A stretch of 64,000 bases of DNA from Saccharicrinis sp965230625. Lineage in GTDB: Bacteria; Bacteroidota; Bacteroidia; Bacteroidales; Marinilabiliaceae. The stretch is from contig CBDDLL010000002.1 in NCBI GenBank assembly GCA_965230625.1, forward strand, positions 744,001 through 808,000. Reading direction: 5' to 3'. Positions 36,093 through 45,538 of this stretch are shown here, one piece after another. The notes beneath the pieces are model-generated. The model searched no databases. It saw nothing but the letters and a program-made list of their open reading frames with translations, and was not told the DNA's origin. Each line of letters begins with the position of its first letter. Positions within the stretch are counted from its first letter, which is position 1. The position numbers and the translations under genes were made by a program.

Positions 36093-37163
36093 ATGATATC
36101 AAAAAATGATTTTTTTAATAAGTACAATATAAACAAAAAAGAGTTTGATAAATCAGGACTGGTATGGAGTGATTTAGAGCAAATATATTTAGATTTTAAT
36201 AGTAGGAGACATGAATTTGAACCAACAGCCAAAGATATTGTGGAAAGGCTGCTAAAAGTGAAAAAAGTTCATTCAGTTAGATATAGGATAAAAGATAGCG
36301 AACATCTAATTGAGAAGATTATTAGAAAGAAAATTGAAGATAAAAAAAGGACATTCACAATTGAAAACTATACAAATAATATTGATGATATTATTGGCAT
36401 TAGAGCTCTTCATTTGTTTAAAGATGATTGGGATGACATAGATTGCTATGTAGTTTCAACTTGGAAAACAAAAGAAACTCCTACAGCGAATATAAGAAAT
36501 GGTGATTCTGAAGAAATAACTAAAAAATTTGCTGATAAAAACTATAAAATAAAAGAACATAAATATGGTTATCGTTCCGTTCACTACATATTAGAATCAA
36601 GTCCAACAAAAAAAAACTATGTAGCAGAATTACAGGTCAGAACAATATTTGAAGAAGGTTGGAGTGAGATTGATCATACAATTAGATATCCCTATGATCT
36701 GGAAAATCCTATTTTGAAACAATACTTGCTAATGTTTAATCGATTGGCAGGTAATGCTGATGAAATGGGAACTTACATTAAATTTTTACAGTCAGAACTT
36801 GAGAAAAAAGAAATTTCGTTTAAGGAGAAAATTAATGAAAGAGAAAAAATAATTGAAGAGCTTAAGTCCAAGATTGAAAAACTAGAGATTGATAAAAAGA
36901 CTAAAGTCGAGATAGAAACAAGTCTTGACGATTTATTGACCACAGAAAATTCTGTTTATATTAATCCTGAGAATAATTTTTATGGAGGAGGTAATATTGT
37001 GAGATTTAACCCTAATGAGACAGAAGCAGGATTATCTAACCACCAATTATGCAAAACTTGTAATAATATGTTTATAAATACAGGCGCGACAATTGAGATG
37101 CAGTGTGAAGAGTGTAGAAAAAAAAATAATCTTGGTAATGGGTTTTGTGGACTGATTAAGTAA
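36093..37163 (+). CDS. RelA/SpoT-domain protein with coiled coil and C-terminal zinc ribbon
   Basis: 356 aa. Residues ~60-235 form a (p)ppGpp-synthetase-type fold: DIIGIRALHLF, the G-loop KYGYRSVHYIL and the ELQVRTIFEEGWSEIDH catalytic motif, so the nucleotide-transfer site looks intact; no HD hydrolase domain is present. A charged coiled coil (~240-290) follows, then a four-Cys ribbon CKTCNNMF...CEECRKK. It may be a small alarmone synthetase or a toxSAS-type toxin that pyrophosphorylates nucleotides or tRNA. The fused zinc ribbon recalls the CapRel self-neutralised design, but the architecture is only similar. Confidence 0.75.
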   Translation: MISKNDFFNKYNINKKEFDKSGLVWSDLEQIYLDFNSRRHEFEPTAKDIVERLLKVKKVHSVRYRIKDSEHLIEKIIRKKIEDKKRTFTIENYTNNIDDIIGIRALHLFKDDWDDIDCYVVSTWKTKETPTANIRNGDSEEITKKFADKNYKIKEHKYGYRSVHYILESSPTKKNYVAELQVRTIFEEGWSEIDHTIRYPYDLENPILKQYLLMFNRLAGNADEMGTYIKFLQSELEKKEISFKEKINEREKIIEELKSKIEKLEIDKKTKVEIETSLDDLLTTENSVYINPENNFYGGGNIVRFNPNETEAGLSNHQLCKTCNNMFINTGATIEMQCEECRKKNNLGNGFCGLIK

Positions 37164-37289
37164 CCCCACAACAAATTGCAAACTTAATGTGGGCAGAGTG
37201 CCAATATTGAATGAAATAACATTTAATCAACGGCGTAGCGGTTTGATAAGTTTGTGCTTAGAATCCTGAACTACACTTACATGTGGCCG
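37164..37289 (+). repeat. attC-like site
   Basis: CCCCACAACAAATTGC begins the site. The loop carries gcgtagcggtttgataag. The right end is CACTTACATGTGGCCG37289/TTGTAATC. Confidence 0.6.
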
Positions 37290-37622
37290 TTGTAATCAAA
37301 CATCAGTGAAACAATGGTGGCTCAGGTAATGAATGAAACGAATCGTGGGGTGGATCAAGCTCTTTGACTCTTCAGGTACGAGGATTGCAATGTGCTCGCA
37401 GGATCAGAAGCTATTTACACTTATAAATAATTCTGATGTTCTTCATCTGGTAGGTATTTTAAAACTCATTTGTATCACAAATCATTATTGCGTCTTCAAT
37501 AGACATTTATCCATAATATTCGCATAGTCCTTCGAAATTCAGATTACATTATCTGCGTTTATTCATAATTTTATTTAGTTTTATTGTTAACTATACAAAT
37601 GTATAGTGTGTTTCTGGATGTG
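37290..37622 (+). repeat. R1g: promoter/operator-type repeat
   Basis: Palindrome intact; the -7-like box is altered to TGTGTTTC. The reverse ORF stops at codon 6. Ends G37622/TTAGGTTTC, 30 bases before the esterase gene. Confidence 0.85.
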
Positions 37623-37651
37623 TTAGGTTTCATGTAACAGTGGACACAATT

Positions 37652-39115
37652 ATGGATATTAAAATAAGAACAAGAATGAATTATAATACCAATTCTCTAA
37701 TTCTGTTAGTCTTTATATTAGTCTTTTTACCTTGCCTATCGCTTGCTCAAGCTCAAAGACAGTACGATTTTGATAGTATTCAAATTGATAATGATAAATT
37801 AAGATATGGAATGTTAAAGCCTTTAGAAGTAAAGGAAAACATGAAATATCCATTAGTGCTAACCTTGCACGGGGGAGAATGGTACGGTTTTGATGGCTAT
37901 CCAACAGATGGTTCTGATATCTTTCCTTTTCTTTTTGACTTTGATGGACCATATGATTGTTTCAACTTGGCACATTGTTGGCTTAATAAACCATTTCACA
38001 AGAAATATCCAGCGTATATTGTTGTTCCTCATATTTATGGTGGTATGAATATTTCAACATCGCGTGATGTTGGACCTTGGGACTCCGAGTTATCAGTTAA
38101 ACTGTTAAATTCTTTAATTGATAGTTTAATAAGTAAGGAATCAATAGATACCAATAGAATTTATTTAACCGGTCATTCTATTGGCGGGGCAGGTACACTC
38201 ATGCTCCCACAAAAATTAGATAAAAAACCAGCTGCTCTGGTGCCTTGTTCTCAAGCTGTTAAAACTGAACAACTCATCGAAAATAAGGTTAAAGCTGGTT
38301 TATATGATAATGTTGCTATGTGGTACTTTCACCCGAGAACCGAATTAGATGTACTAGGTAATATATTTGACTATTTGCAAGAACAAGGAGCAAGTACAAT
38401 ACAGCTAAAATCTGCGGGATTGAAGTATCAAGATGTTGGAGGAGACAATATTATGGAAAAAATTAATAACCGTCACCGCTATTTCCGAACGGAATATATA
38501 GAACCCTATCCCCAAAGTGGAGCGCATAAGATTATGGAATATGTTGTGCAAGATACTTTACTATATAAATGGTTATTCAAACAATACCTTTTAGATGAAA
38601 AAGCTATCTATATCTCAAAACTATCGGCAACCGAACATCTTTTAGAATGGAACATTGGTAATCCTAATGATAGTGTGGAACTTTGGTTTCGAGAAGATGA
38701 AAATTGGCAATTATTGGTCAAGGATAAGTTTGTTCAAAATAACCTTACATTGACCGATTACATACCTAAAGAGAAATTTGAAATCGGATATCTAAAAATT
38801 TGTTGTATCAATAGTGAAGGTTTTGTGTATGGTTTGGACGAGTGTAAAATTTCAGAGATAAATACAAGTAACTCACATGCAAATAGAGTAAGATTAGAAC
38901 CCGGTAATGTTTATCCAAATCCTTTTAAGAACTATCTGAAAGTTGAGAAGATACATGATTTGAAGCGTTGTAAACTATATAACCTTATGGGGAAAAAAAT
39001 AATAGAACAAACAAGTGGTTATATACAAACTTCAGAATTAGAACAAGGAATTTATTTTTTAAGCGTAGAAAGGGATAATGGAATAATCGAAACAACTAAG
39101 GTGATAAAAGAATAA
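37652..39115 (+). CDS. Secreted esterase-like alpha/beta hydrolase with T9SS sorting domain (copy 1)
   Basis: 487 aa from the ATG at 37652 (signal peptide ends LSLAQA; an ATG at 37676 is an alternative). A PHB-depolymerase/esterase-type catalytic core: LTLHGGEW (oxyanion), TGHSIGGAGT (nucleophile Ser), SGAHKIMEY (probable catalytic His). The last ~75 residues are a T9SS type-A sorting domain (VYPNPFKNYLKVEKI, LEQGIYFLSVER), so it is secreted or surface-anchored. Substrate unknown. It is nearly duplicated by the next cassette. Confidence 0.8.
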   Translation: MDIKIRTRMNYNTNSLILLVFILVFLPCLSLAQAQRQYDFDSIQIDNDKLRYGMLKPLEVKENMKYPLVLTLHGGEWYGFDGYPTDGSDIFPFLFDFDGPYDCFNLAHCWLNKPFHKKYPAYIVVPHIYGGMNISTSRDVGPWDSELSVKLLNSLIDSLISKESIDTNRIYLTGHSIGGAGTLMLPQKLDKKPAALVPCSQAVKTEQLIENKVKAGLYDNVAMWYFHPRTELDVLGNIFDYLQEQGASTIQLKSAGLKYQDVGGDNIMEKINNRHRYFRTEYIEPYPQSGAHKIMEYVVQDTLLYKWLFKQYLLDEKAIYISKLSATEHLLEWNIGNPNDSVELWFREDENWQLLVKDKFVQNNLTLTDYIPKEKFEIGYLKICCINSEGFVYGLDECKISEINTSNSHANRVRLEPGNVYPNPFKNYLKVEKIHDLKRCKLYNLMGKKIIEQTSGYIQTSELEQGIYFLSVERDNGIIETTKVIKE

Positions 39116-39248
39116 AGCACGAAAACCTAACAATAAATATAGGTCATTTGACGGAAGGTGAAAATTTGAAAATGAGTAGATTTAATGAAAATTATAGCGA
39201 TTTGAAAGGTTGGTGCCTTGAAATGCCCACCACCCCATATTCTCAACG
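39116..39248 (+). repeat. attC-like site
   Basis: Left end ACCTAACAATAAATATAGG, where ACCTAA is the reverse complement of the cassette start TTAGGT. Right end CCACCCCATATTCTCAACG39248. Confidence 0.75.
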
Positions 39249-39547
39249 TTATAATCAGACATCTGTGAAGCAATGGTGGCTCAGGTAATGAATGAAACGA
39301 ATCATGGGATGGATCAAGCTCTTTGATACCGCAGGTACGATCGCGGGGGTAGTAGCTATAAATAATCCTCCTGTTCTTCATCTTGCAGGTATTTTAAAAC
39401 TCATTTTTATCACAAATCATTATTGCGTCTTCAATTGACATTTCTCCATAATTTTCGCATAGTCCTTCGAAATTCAGATTACATTGTCTGTATTTATCTA
39501 TAGTTTTATTGTTTACTATACAAATGTATAGTATGTTTATGGATATG
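39249..39547 (+). repeat. R1h: promoter/operator-type repeat
   Basis: Palindrome and TATGTTTA intact, TTG 20 bases upstream. The reverse ORF lost its ATG (ATA). Shares gatcgcgggggtagtagc only with R1j. Confidence 0.85.
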
Positions 39548-39576
39548 TTAGGTTTCATGCAACAGTGGACACAATT

Positions 39577-41037
39577 ATGGATATTAAAATAAGAACAAGA
39601 ATGAATTATAATACCAATTCTCTAATTCGGTTAGTCTTTATATTAGTCTTTTTACCTTGCCTAACGCTTGCTCAAGCGCAAAGACAGTACGATTTTGATA
39701 GTATTCAAATTGATAATGATAAATTAAGATATGGAATGTTAAAACCTTTAGAAGTAAAGGAAAACATGAAATATCCATTAGTGCTAAACTTGCATGGAGG
39801 AGAGTGGTACGGTGTTGATGGTGTTCCAACAGATGGTGCCCCGGCATTTATACAATTATTTGACTTTGATGGACCATATGATTGTTTCAACTTGGCACAT
39901 TGTTGGCTTAATGAACCATTTCACAAGAAATATCCAGCGTATATTATTGTTCCTCATATTCATGGCGGTATGAATAATTCAAGACCGAGTGGTGTTGGAC
40001 CTTGGGACTCCGAGTTATCTGTTGAACTACTAAATTCTTTAATTGACATTTTAATAGGTGAGGAACCAATAGATACCAATAGAATTTATATAACCGGTCA
40101 TTCTCTTGGCGGGGAAGGTACACTCGTGCTCCCACAAAAATTAAACAAAAAACCTGCTGCTCTGGTGCCTTGCTCTCCGGCCATTACGGATGAACATATT
40201 GAAGACAAGGTTAAAGCCGGCTCGTATGACAATGTTGCTATGTGGTACTTTCACCCTAGAACCGAATTAGATGAATTAGGGAATATATATGACTATTTGC
40301 AAGAACAAGGTGCAAGTACAATTCAGCTAAAATCTGCGGGATTGACGTATCAAGATGTTGGAGGAGACAATATTATGGAAAAAATTAATAACCGTCACCG
40401 CTATTTTCGAACGGAATATATAGAACCCTATCCCCAAAGTGGAGCGCATAAGATTATGGAATATGTAGTTCATGATACTTTACTATATAAATGGTTGTTT
40501 AAACAATATCTTTTAGATGAAAAAGCTATCAATATCTCAAAACTATCTACAAGCAACGATTATTTAGAGTGGCATATTGGTAATCCTAATGATAGTGTGG
40601 AACTTTGGTTTCGAGAAGATGAAAATTGGCAATTATTAGTCAAGGATAAGTTTGTACAAAATAACCTTACATTGACCAATTACATACCTAAAGAGAAATT
40701 TGAAATCGGATATCTAAAAATTTGCTGTGTTAATAGTGAAGGTTTTGTGTATGGTTTGGACGAGTGTAAAATTTCACAGATAAATACAAGTAACTCACAT
40801 GCAAATAGAGTAAGATTAGAACCTGGCAATGTTTATCCAAATCCTTTTAAGAACTTTCTGAAAGTTGAGAAGATACATGATTTGAAGCGTTGTAAACTAT
40901 ATAACCATATGGGGAAAAAAATAATAGAACAAACAAGTGGTTATATACAAACTTCAGAATTAGAACAAGGAATTTATTTTTTAAGCGTAGAAAGGGATAA
41001 TGGAATAATCGAAACAACTAAGGTGATAAAAGAATAA
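39577..41037 (+). CDS. Secreted esterase-like alpha/beta hydrolase with T9SS sorting domain (copy 2)
   Basis: 486 aa, the close paralogue of the preceding gene with the same signal peptide, NLHGGEW, TGHSLGGEGT nucleophile motif, SGAHKIMEY and T9SS sorting domain. Differences cluster in residues ~75-200 (around the oxyanion loop and helices near the nucleophile), while the C-terminal ~250 residues are almost unchanged. This may change substrate range. The start context is the same as in copy 1. Cassette start TTAGGTTTC, attC left end AAACCTAAC. Confidence 0.8.
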   Translation: MDIKIRTRMNYNTNSLIRLVFILVFLPCLTLAQAQRQYDFDSIQIDNDKLRYGMLKPLEVKENMKYPLVLNLHGGEWYGVDGVPTDGAPAFIQLFDFDGPYDCFNLAHCWLNEPFHKKYPAYIIVPHIHGGMNNSRPSGVGPWDSELSVELLNSLIDILIGEEPIDTNRIYITGHSLGGEGTLVLPQKLNKKPAALVPCSPAITDEHIEDKVKAGSYDNVAMWYFHPRTELDELGNIYDYLQEQGASTIQLKSAGLTYQDVGGDNIMEKINNRHRYFRTEYIEPYPQSGAHKIMEYVVHDTLLYKWLFKQYLLDEKAINISKLSTSNDYLEWHIGNPNDSVELWFREDENWQLLVKDKFVQNNLTLTNYIPKEKFEIGYLKICCVNSEGFVYGLDECKISQINTSNSHANRVRLEPGNVYPNPFKNFLKVEKIHDLKRCKLYNHMGKKIIEQTSGYIQTSELEQGIYFLSVERDNGIIETTKVIKE

Positions 41038-41171
41038 AGCACGAAAACCTAACAATAAAGTATAGGTTATTTGGCGGAAAGTGAAAATTTGAAAATGAGT
41101 AGATTTAATGAAAATTATAGCGATTTGAAAGGTTGGTGCCTTGAAATGCCCACCACCCCATATTCTCAACG
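41038..41171 (+). repeat. attC-like site
   Basis: Almost identical to 39116-39248 (AACCTAACAATAAAG start, CTCAACG end), as expected for a cassette duplication. Confidence 0.75.
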
Positions 41172-41495
41172 TTATAATCAGACATCTGTGAAGCAATGGT
41201 GGCTCAGGTAATGAATGAAACGAATCATGGGATGGATCAAGCTCTTTGACTCTGAAGGTACGAGGATTACAATGGGCTCGGGGGATCAGAAGCTATTTAC
41301 ACTTATAAATAATCCTCCTGTTTTTCATCTTGTAATTATTGTAAAAACTCATTTGTATCACAAATCATTATTGCGTCTTCAACGGATATTTCTCCATAAT
41401 TTTCGCATAGTCCTTCGAAATTCAGATTACATTATCTGTATTTATCTATAGTTTTATTGGTTACTATACATTTGTATAGTATGTTTATGGAGTTG
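41172..41495 (+). repeat. R1i: promoter/operator-type repeat
   Basis: Palindrome core ACTATACATTTGTATAGT, inverted relative to most copies. TATGTTTA and TTG kept. The reverse ORF lost its ATG and has a stop. Ends G41495/TTGTACACA. Confidence 0.85.
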
Positions 41496-41537
41496 TTGTA
41501 CACAATGCTAGCGCATAGCACGTAAGACCAGCTCAAT

Positions 41538-41807
41538 ATGGGAAAATTTTCAGATCAGATACGAAAAAGGAATGCTGAAAAAAGGCTAGGGAAAACCAAG
41601 AGCCTTGAATTTTCATGTGGAAACTGCTTAAATATATTTAAGTATGAATATGAAGATATATTTATGAATTCCAAGGAAGATATAGAATTTGTACCAGAGG
41701 CCTCATGTCCAAGATGTGGATCAAAAGAAGATATATTTTTCAGTGATTATGGACAAGAGAAAATAGAAGATATGCTTATGAATGGGGAAATAAAGAAAAA
41801 GAAGTAA
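41538..41807 (+). CDS. Small zinc-ribbon protein
   Basis: 89 aa, cytoplasmic. Four cysteines in two pairs (SCGNCLNIF and SCPRCGSKED) make a zinc ribbon between a basic N-terminus and an acidic tail. Function unknown. It begins 43 bases after R1i. The cassette start TTGTACACA is matched by TGTGTACAA at 43250, so the IS91-type element between them was inserted into this cassette. Confidence 0.65.
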   Translation: MGKFSDQIRKRNAEKRLGKTKSLEFSCGNCLNIFKYEYEDIFMNSKEDIEFVPEASCPRCGSKEDIFFSDYGQEKIEDMLMNGEIKKKK

Positions 41808-41818
41808 AAACAAAAAAA

Positions 41819-43035
41819 ATGAGAGACATGGCTCATCCAACGGGAAAAAAATATCGTTTATCAGAGTTTTTTGATCAATGGTGGGATGAGTATGTACAGC
41901 ATCCAAAGCATTACATCACCCAGGAGCAATATAAAGCAGTCGCAGCCATGCGAGCATGCCGAACAGAAGCATTGGAATCGACCATTATGTCTGTGAGGCC
42001 TGTGGGGAAATCAGTAAGGTATATCATAGTTGTAAAAACAGGTTTTGTCCTACCTGTAGTTGGAAAGACACCCTGGAATGGGCAAAAAAAATGGAGGGAG
42101 AATTGATGGATTTACCCCATCGACATGTAGTTTTTACCTTACCACATAAGCTCAATGGATTGGTAGCAAAGAACAAGAAAATAGTTTTATCCATATTGTT
42201 TAAAGCTTCGTCAGAAGCATTAAAGGATTGGATGCAACATAAATATGGGTTGACACCAGGAATCGTAAGCGTATTACACACCTTTGGAGAGACAAAGAAA
42301 TTACATCCGCATACCCATATGATCGTATCGTGGGGAGGGATAAACCAGGACTATTATCCGGAAGAAATCAAAGGGGAATACATCAATTATACATTTATCC
42401 AAACCAAATTCCGGTGTAAGTTTGAAGACCAGCTCATAGAAGAGTTTGAGGCCGGGAGATTACAGCATGATTTTGCCGATAGGATTGCATTTATGCGATT
42501 TTTAAAGAGTGCCAACAACAAACAATGGCGTATCCATCTAGAACCGGCCATGCGGATACCAGAAGAAATCATTCGCTATATCGGGCGGTATTCCAAACGG
42601 GCGTGCCTAAGTGAGCATAAGATCACCAACATAGAAGGAGCATATATCACCTTTAAATATAAGGATTATAAGAACCTGGATTACCATGGCAAAGCAATCG
42701 AGAAAGAGTTGCGCTTGCATTATAATGATTTTTTCCCCAGATTGTTACAACATGTACCCCCTGCCTATTTTCGTTTGGTTAGGTATTATGGCGCATATGC
42801 CGCAAGGACAAAAGGAAAGGTCAAAGGTCAACAACCATTGAGCCAACAAGAAAGAAAGGCAAAAGAAATAGAAGCGGACAAGGAAAAAGTTGAAAACCCA
42901 ACGTTCTGTAAGCACTGTAATAGAGAGAAGAAGTATTTGTATACCGCATTTAGAAATGTAAATGGGGAAAGAATATACATAAGCCGGTACAGAATGAAAG
43001 AGATAGAAAAAAGGGAAAGTCGAATAGCTGCCTAA
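41819..43035 (+). pseudogene. IS91-family (HUH, Y-transposase) gene with a frameshift
   Basis: The N-terminal part (41819 to about 41965, SEFFDQWWDEYVQHPKHYIT then AMRACRTEALE) is in a different frame from the rest (from about 41970: YVCEACGEISKVYHSCKNRF onward), so a one-base indel near 41960-41985 splits the zinc-finger domain. The rest keeps the HUH motif HPHTHMIVSWGG and the catalytic tyrosine region IRYIGRYSKRACLS. About 405 residues in all. Programmed frameshifting is possible but not typical. AT-rich flanks from 43036 to 43249 probably hold the element's end; exact termini were not found. Confidence 0.8.
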
Positions 43036-43249
43036 GGATAATAAGGGATACTTATGCCTAATTGTGGAATTTTGATAAAAAAACAGTTTTTGGGGGATAA
43101 AAAAGCGAAATAGATGTCAGATTTATCATCAAATAGACATGAAAAAACGAAATAAAAAAATAAAGCCCCGGGACCACAAAGAAAAAAAAATAACAAAAAT
43201 TATATAAAATCGTAATTAATAATAAGTAAGCGAGTAGCGAAAGACGCAC

Positions 43250-43375
43250 TGTGTACAACAGTGTATGAAAAACAATAGCCGGTTAGCAGATGAAATCAAG
43301 TGAGTAGATCGCATCATCCTGGCAGAAACCGGAAAGTGAGTTCTTTGTAATCGGCTACTATTTTTATACGAAACG
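43250..43375 (+). repeat. attC-like site
   Basis: TGTGTACAACAG start; AAAAACAATAGCCGG pairs with CGGCTACTATTTTTATAC. One of the best-paired sites. Ends AAACG43375/TTGCAAACC. Confidence 0.8.
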
Positions 43376-43389
43376 TTGCAAACCATTTT

Positions 43390-44511
43390 ATGAGAAAGAT
43401 GAATATAAGTAAGTACATATTAGTATTCGCATTGACAATTCTGATTTCCTGTTCTAATAGGAATGAGAAGTGCAAATTGACAGGTAATTTTAAAAATACA
43501 GAAAATGTTGATTATTTGTATTTAAAAGATGTTACATCTAACTCTCTTATTGATTCTATAATAGTAATTGATGGACAAATAGAATTTGAGATTGAATTAA
43601 ATACACCAATTTTATTTCGGCTTCATAACAAGAGAGATAAATATCAGTTTCGTGACAGTAAAATGATATGGCTTGAGCCAGGGGTTGTAGAATTAACAGG
43701 TGACTATAGTTTTTTGAAAAACATTTCAGTTATGGGTTCTGATTCTCATGATGAATATGTAAAGTACAACTCAATTTTAGATAGTCTAAGCAGGCAGATA
43801 AACAAACTTCGACAGGAATCTGATCTGCAGAGTAACGTAGTTGACAGAGCCAAGATTAAAGAACAAATTAACACCATCAGACAAAATATTCCAAAGCAGA
43901 TACTTCAATTTTTAAACAAAAATATAAATTCATATGTCACCCTTTCAACTTTATATGTCCAAAGCTATTACGCAAAAAGACATTTGAATAAAACAGAAAT
44001 TAAGGAAATCTTTGATCTTTTACCAAACCATTTACAACGATCAGAACAAGGAGTGCAAATCAAGCGATACATTGAATTGCCTCCAGTTCCCATAATTGGA
44101 GAAAAGGCAATTGATATAACTCAGTTTTCTCCTAATGGAGACGTAGTTAGGTTGTCGGATTATAGAGGAAAGTATGTTCTACTTGAATTCTGGGCATCGT
44201 GGTGTGCACCATGTCGTGGTTCAAATGAAAAACTAAGAAAGATATATTCTAAGTATAATTCTAAGGGATTTGAAATTTTGAGCGTGTCTGGAGATAGTAA
44301 CAAAGACCGTTGGGTTAATGCAATTAAGACAGATTCATTGACATGGGCGCAGATTTCAGATTTGAAAGGTTGGCATAATGAAGCTTTTTTAAGCTATGAC
44401 ATAAAGCACATTCCTCGAAGTTTCCTTATTAGTCCTGAGGGGATAATATTAGGAGATAATTATTGTAATGAGACAGTGTTAGAACGAGAATTAAGTGCAT
44501 TGTTAGATTAG
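43390..44511 (+). CDS. TlpA-like thiol-disulfide oxidoreductase lipoprotein
   Basis: 373 aa. Lipoprotein signal (FALTILISC). Residues ~25-120 resemble a DUF4369 domain; a helical linker follows. The C-terminal thioredoxin fold has EFWASWCAPCRGS (CxxC active site) and the cis-Pro loop HIPRSF. Such periplasmic proteins reduce or isomerise disulfides in Bacteroidota. Single-gene cassette: start TTGCAAACC, attC left end GGTTTGTAA. Confidence 0.85.
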   Translation: MRKMNISKYILVFALTILISCSNRNEKCKLTGNFKNTENVDYLYLKDVTSNSLIDSIIVIDGQIEFEIELNTPILFRLHNKRDKYQFRDSKMIWLEPGVVELTGDYSFLKNISVMGSDSHDEYVKYNSILDSLSRQINKLRQESDLQSNVVDRAKIKEQINTIRQNIPKQILQFLNKNINSYVTLSTLYVQSYYAKRHLNKTEIKEIFDLLPNHLQRSEQGVQIKRYIELPPVPIIGEKAIDITQFSPNGDVVRLSDYRGKYVLLEFWASWCAPCRGSNEKLRKIYSKYNSKGFEILSVSGDSNKDRWVNAIKTDSLTWAQISDLKGWHNEAFLSYDIKHIPRSFLISPEGIILGDNYCNETVLERELSALLD

Positions 44512-44648
44512 AAAAAACGGTTTGTAAACTTAGGATATATATAAAATAGGCGTGACAGTAGTAAATTTAAGGAATGTAGCCCACTTCAAAATCGTAACGG
44601 TTTGATAAGTTTGAAGCACGCATTGGCCTAATTTGCACATAATCAACG
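44512..44648 (+). repeat. attC-like site
   Basis: AAAATAGGCGTGACAG (left) and GCACGCATTGGCCTAATTT (right). The loop has cgtaacggtttgataag. Ends CAACG44648/TTGTGG. Confidence 0.7.
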
Positions 44649-44662
44649 TTGTGGTTAATACT

Positions 44663-44902
44663 ATGAAGACTGAGGAAGCGTCAAAATTTTCAATTTATAA
44701 TATGCAAGAGTTGAATAATTCAACAATGGCAGGTTGCTATTATTGTAAGTCAATTTATAAATCTATTGATATTAAAGAAACGACTGATAATGGAAAAACT
44801 GCTCTATGTCCTAAGTGTGGGATTGATAGCGTTCTTCCAGACTCATCACCGTATGACTTGAATATTAAAACATTATTTAAACTAAATAAATACTGGTTTT
44901 AA
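44663..44902 (+). CDS. Small zinc-ribbon protein
   Basis: 79 aa from the ATG at 44663; the upstream TTG frame crosses the cassette boundary and is rejected. Cysteine pairs CYYCKS and CPKCGIDS form a zinc ribbon. First of three small genes in one cassette. Function unknown; related in style to the ribbon proteins at 41538 and 44904. Confidence 0.6.
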   Translation: MKTEEASKFSIYNMQELNNSTMAGCYYCKSIYKSIDIKETTDNGKTALCPKCGIDSVLPDSSPYDLNIKTLFKLNKYWF

Positions 44903-44903
44903 A

Positions 44904-45224
44904 ATGGATAATAATACAGCCCCCTTTGTTTGTTTTAGATGTCGAAAACAATTTGAACGAAATTGGGACGGAAAAGCGAATTTCAAAGAATGTCCAGAAT
45001 GTGGTGATAAAACAATTAGATATGACCATAAATTTAGAATACCCAAAATATCTGATGACGCTCAATGGAAAAAGGTCGAATTATTGAGAGATCATGGATT
45101 TTATTTCCAAAGAGTATATGATTTTATTGAGAAAGGTTCTTATCAATATGCATCGTATCCAAAAGACCTAAACGAAGCGAAGGAATTTGTAAATAAATAC
45201 AAACAATTTTCGATTGACTTATAA
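44904..45224 (+). CDS. Zinc-ribbon hypothetical protein
   Basis: 106 aa. N-terminal zinc ribbon with CFRCRKQF and CPECGDKT. The C-terminal half is a helical domain (FYFQRVYDFIEKGSYQYASY) of unknown family. It starts one base after the previous stop, so it is probably translationally linked. Confidence 0.6.
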   Translation: MDNNTAPFVCFRCRKQFERNWDGKANFKECPECGDKTIRYDHKFRIPKISDDAQWKKVELLRDHGFYFQRVYDFIEKGSYQYASYPKDLNEAKEFVNKYKQFSIDL

Positions 45225-45225
45225 A

Positions 45226-45420
45226 ATGGAGTGGAAAACAGAAATAGAAGAAATATCAAATAGTGTTTTTAAGGTAATAATGATAAATGAACTTGGTTCA
45301 AGGATCGAAAAAACAGGAACTGACATTGATGCTATGAAAGAAGAGGCAATAAATGATGCTATTTGGATTGAGAAAGAAATAAATAGTAAATTGAAAGGTA
45401 CTAACCACAGCATTGTATAA
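45226..45420 (+). CDS. Small hypothetical protein ending inside an attC-like site
   Basis: 64 aa from the ATG at 45226, one base after the previous stop. Mixed alpha/beta, acidic (KVIMINELGSRIEK). Its last codons run through TAACCACAG, which is the attC left end matching the cassette start TTGTGGTTA, so the coding end and the recombination site overlap. Confidence 0.5.
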   Translation: MEWKTEIEEISNSVFKVIMINELGSRIEKTGTDIDAMKEEAINDAIWIEKEINSKLKGTNHSIV

Positions 45421-45538
45421 AAATAATAGTCGAAATAGCAGTAAATTTAGGGGTTTTAGCCCGCTTCAACTTATGTGTAACTTGACAGGAAAGCGCCACA
45501 CAATCGCCTACTTTGCATATACTCAACGTTATAACCAA
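45403..45538 (+). repeat. attC-like site overlapping a gene end
   Basis: Starts ACTAACCACAG within the 45226-45420 gene. The loop resembles that of 44512-44648 (gtaaatttagg...cccgcttcaa). Ends CAACG45538/TTATAACC. Confidence 0.65.
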
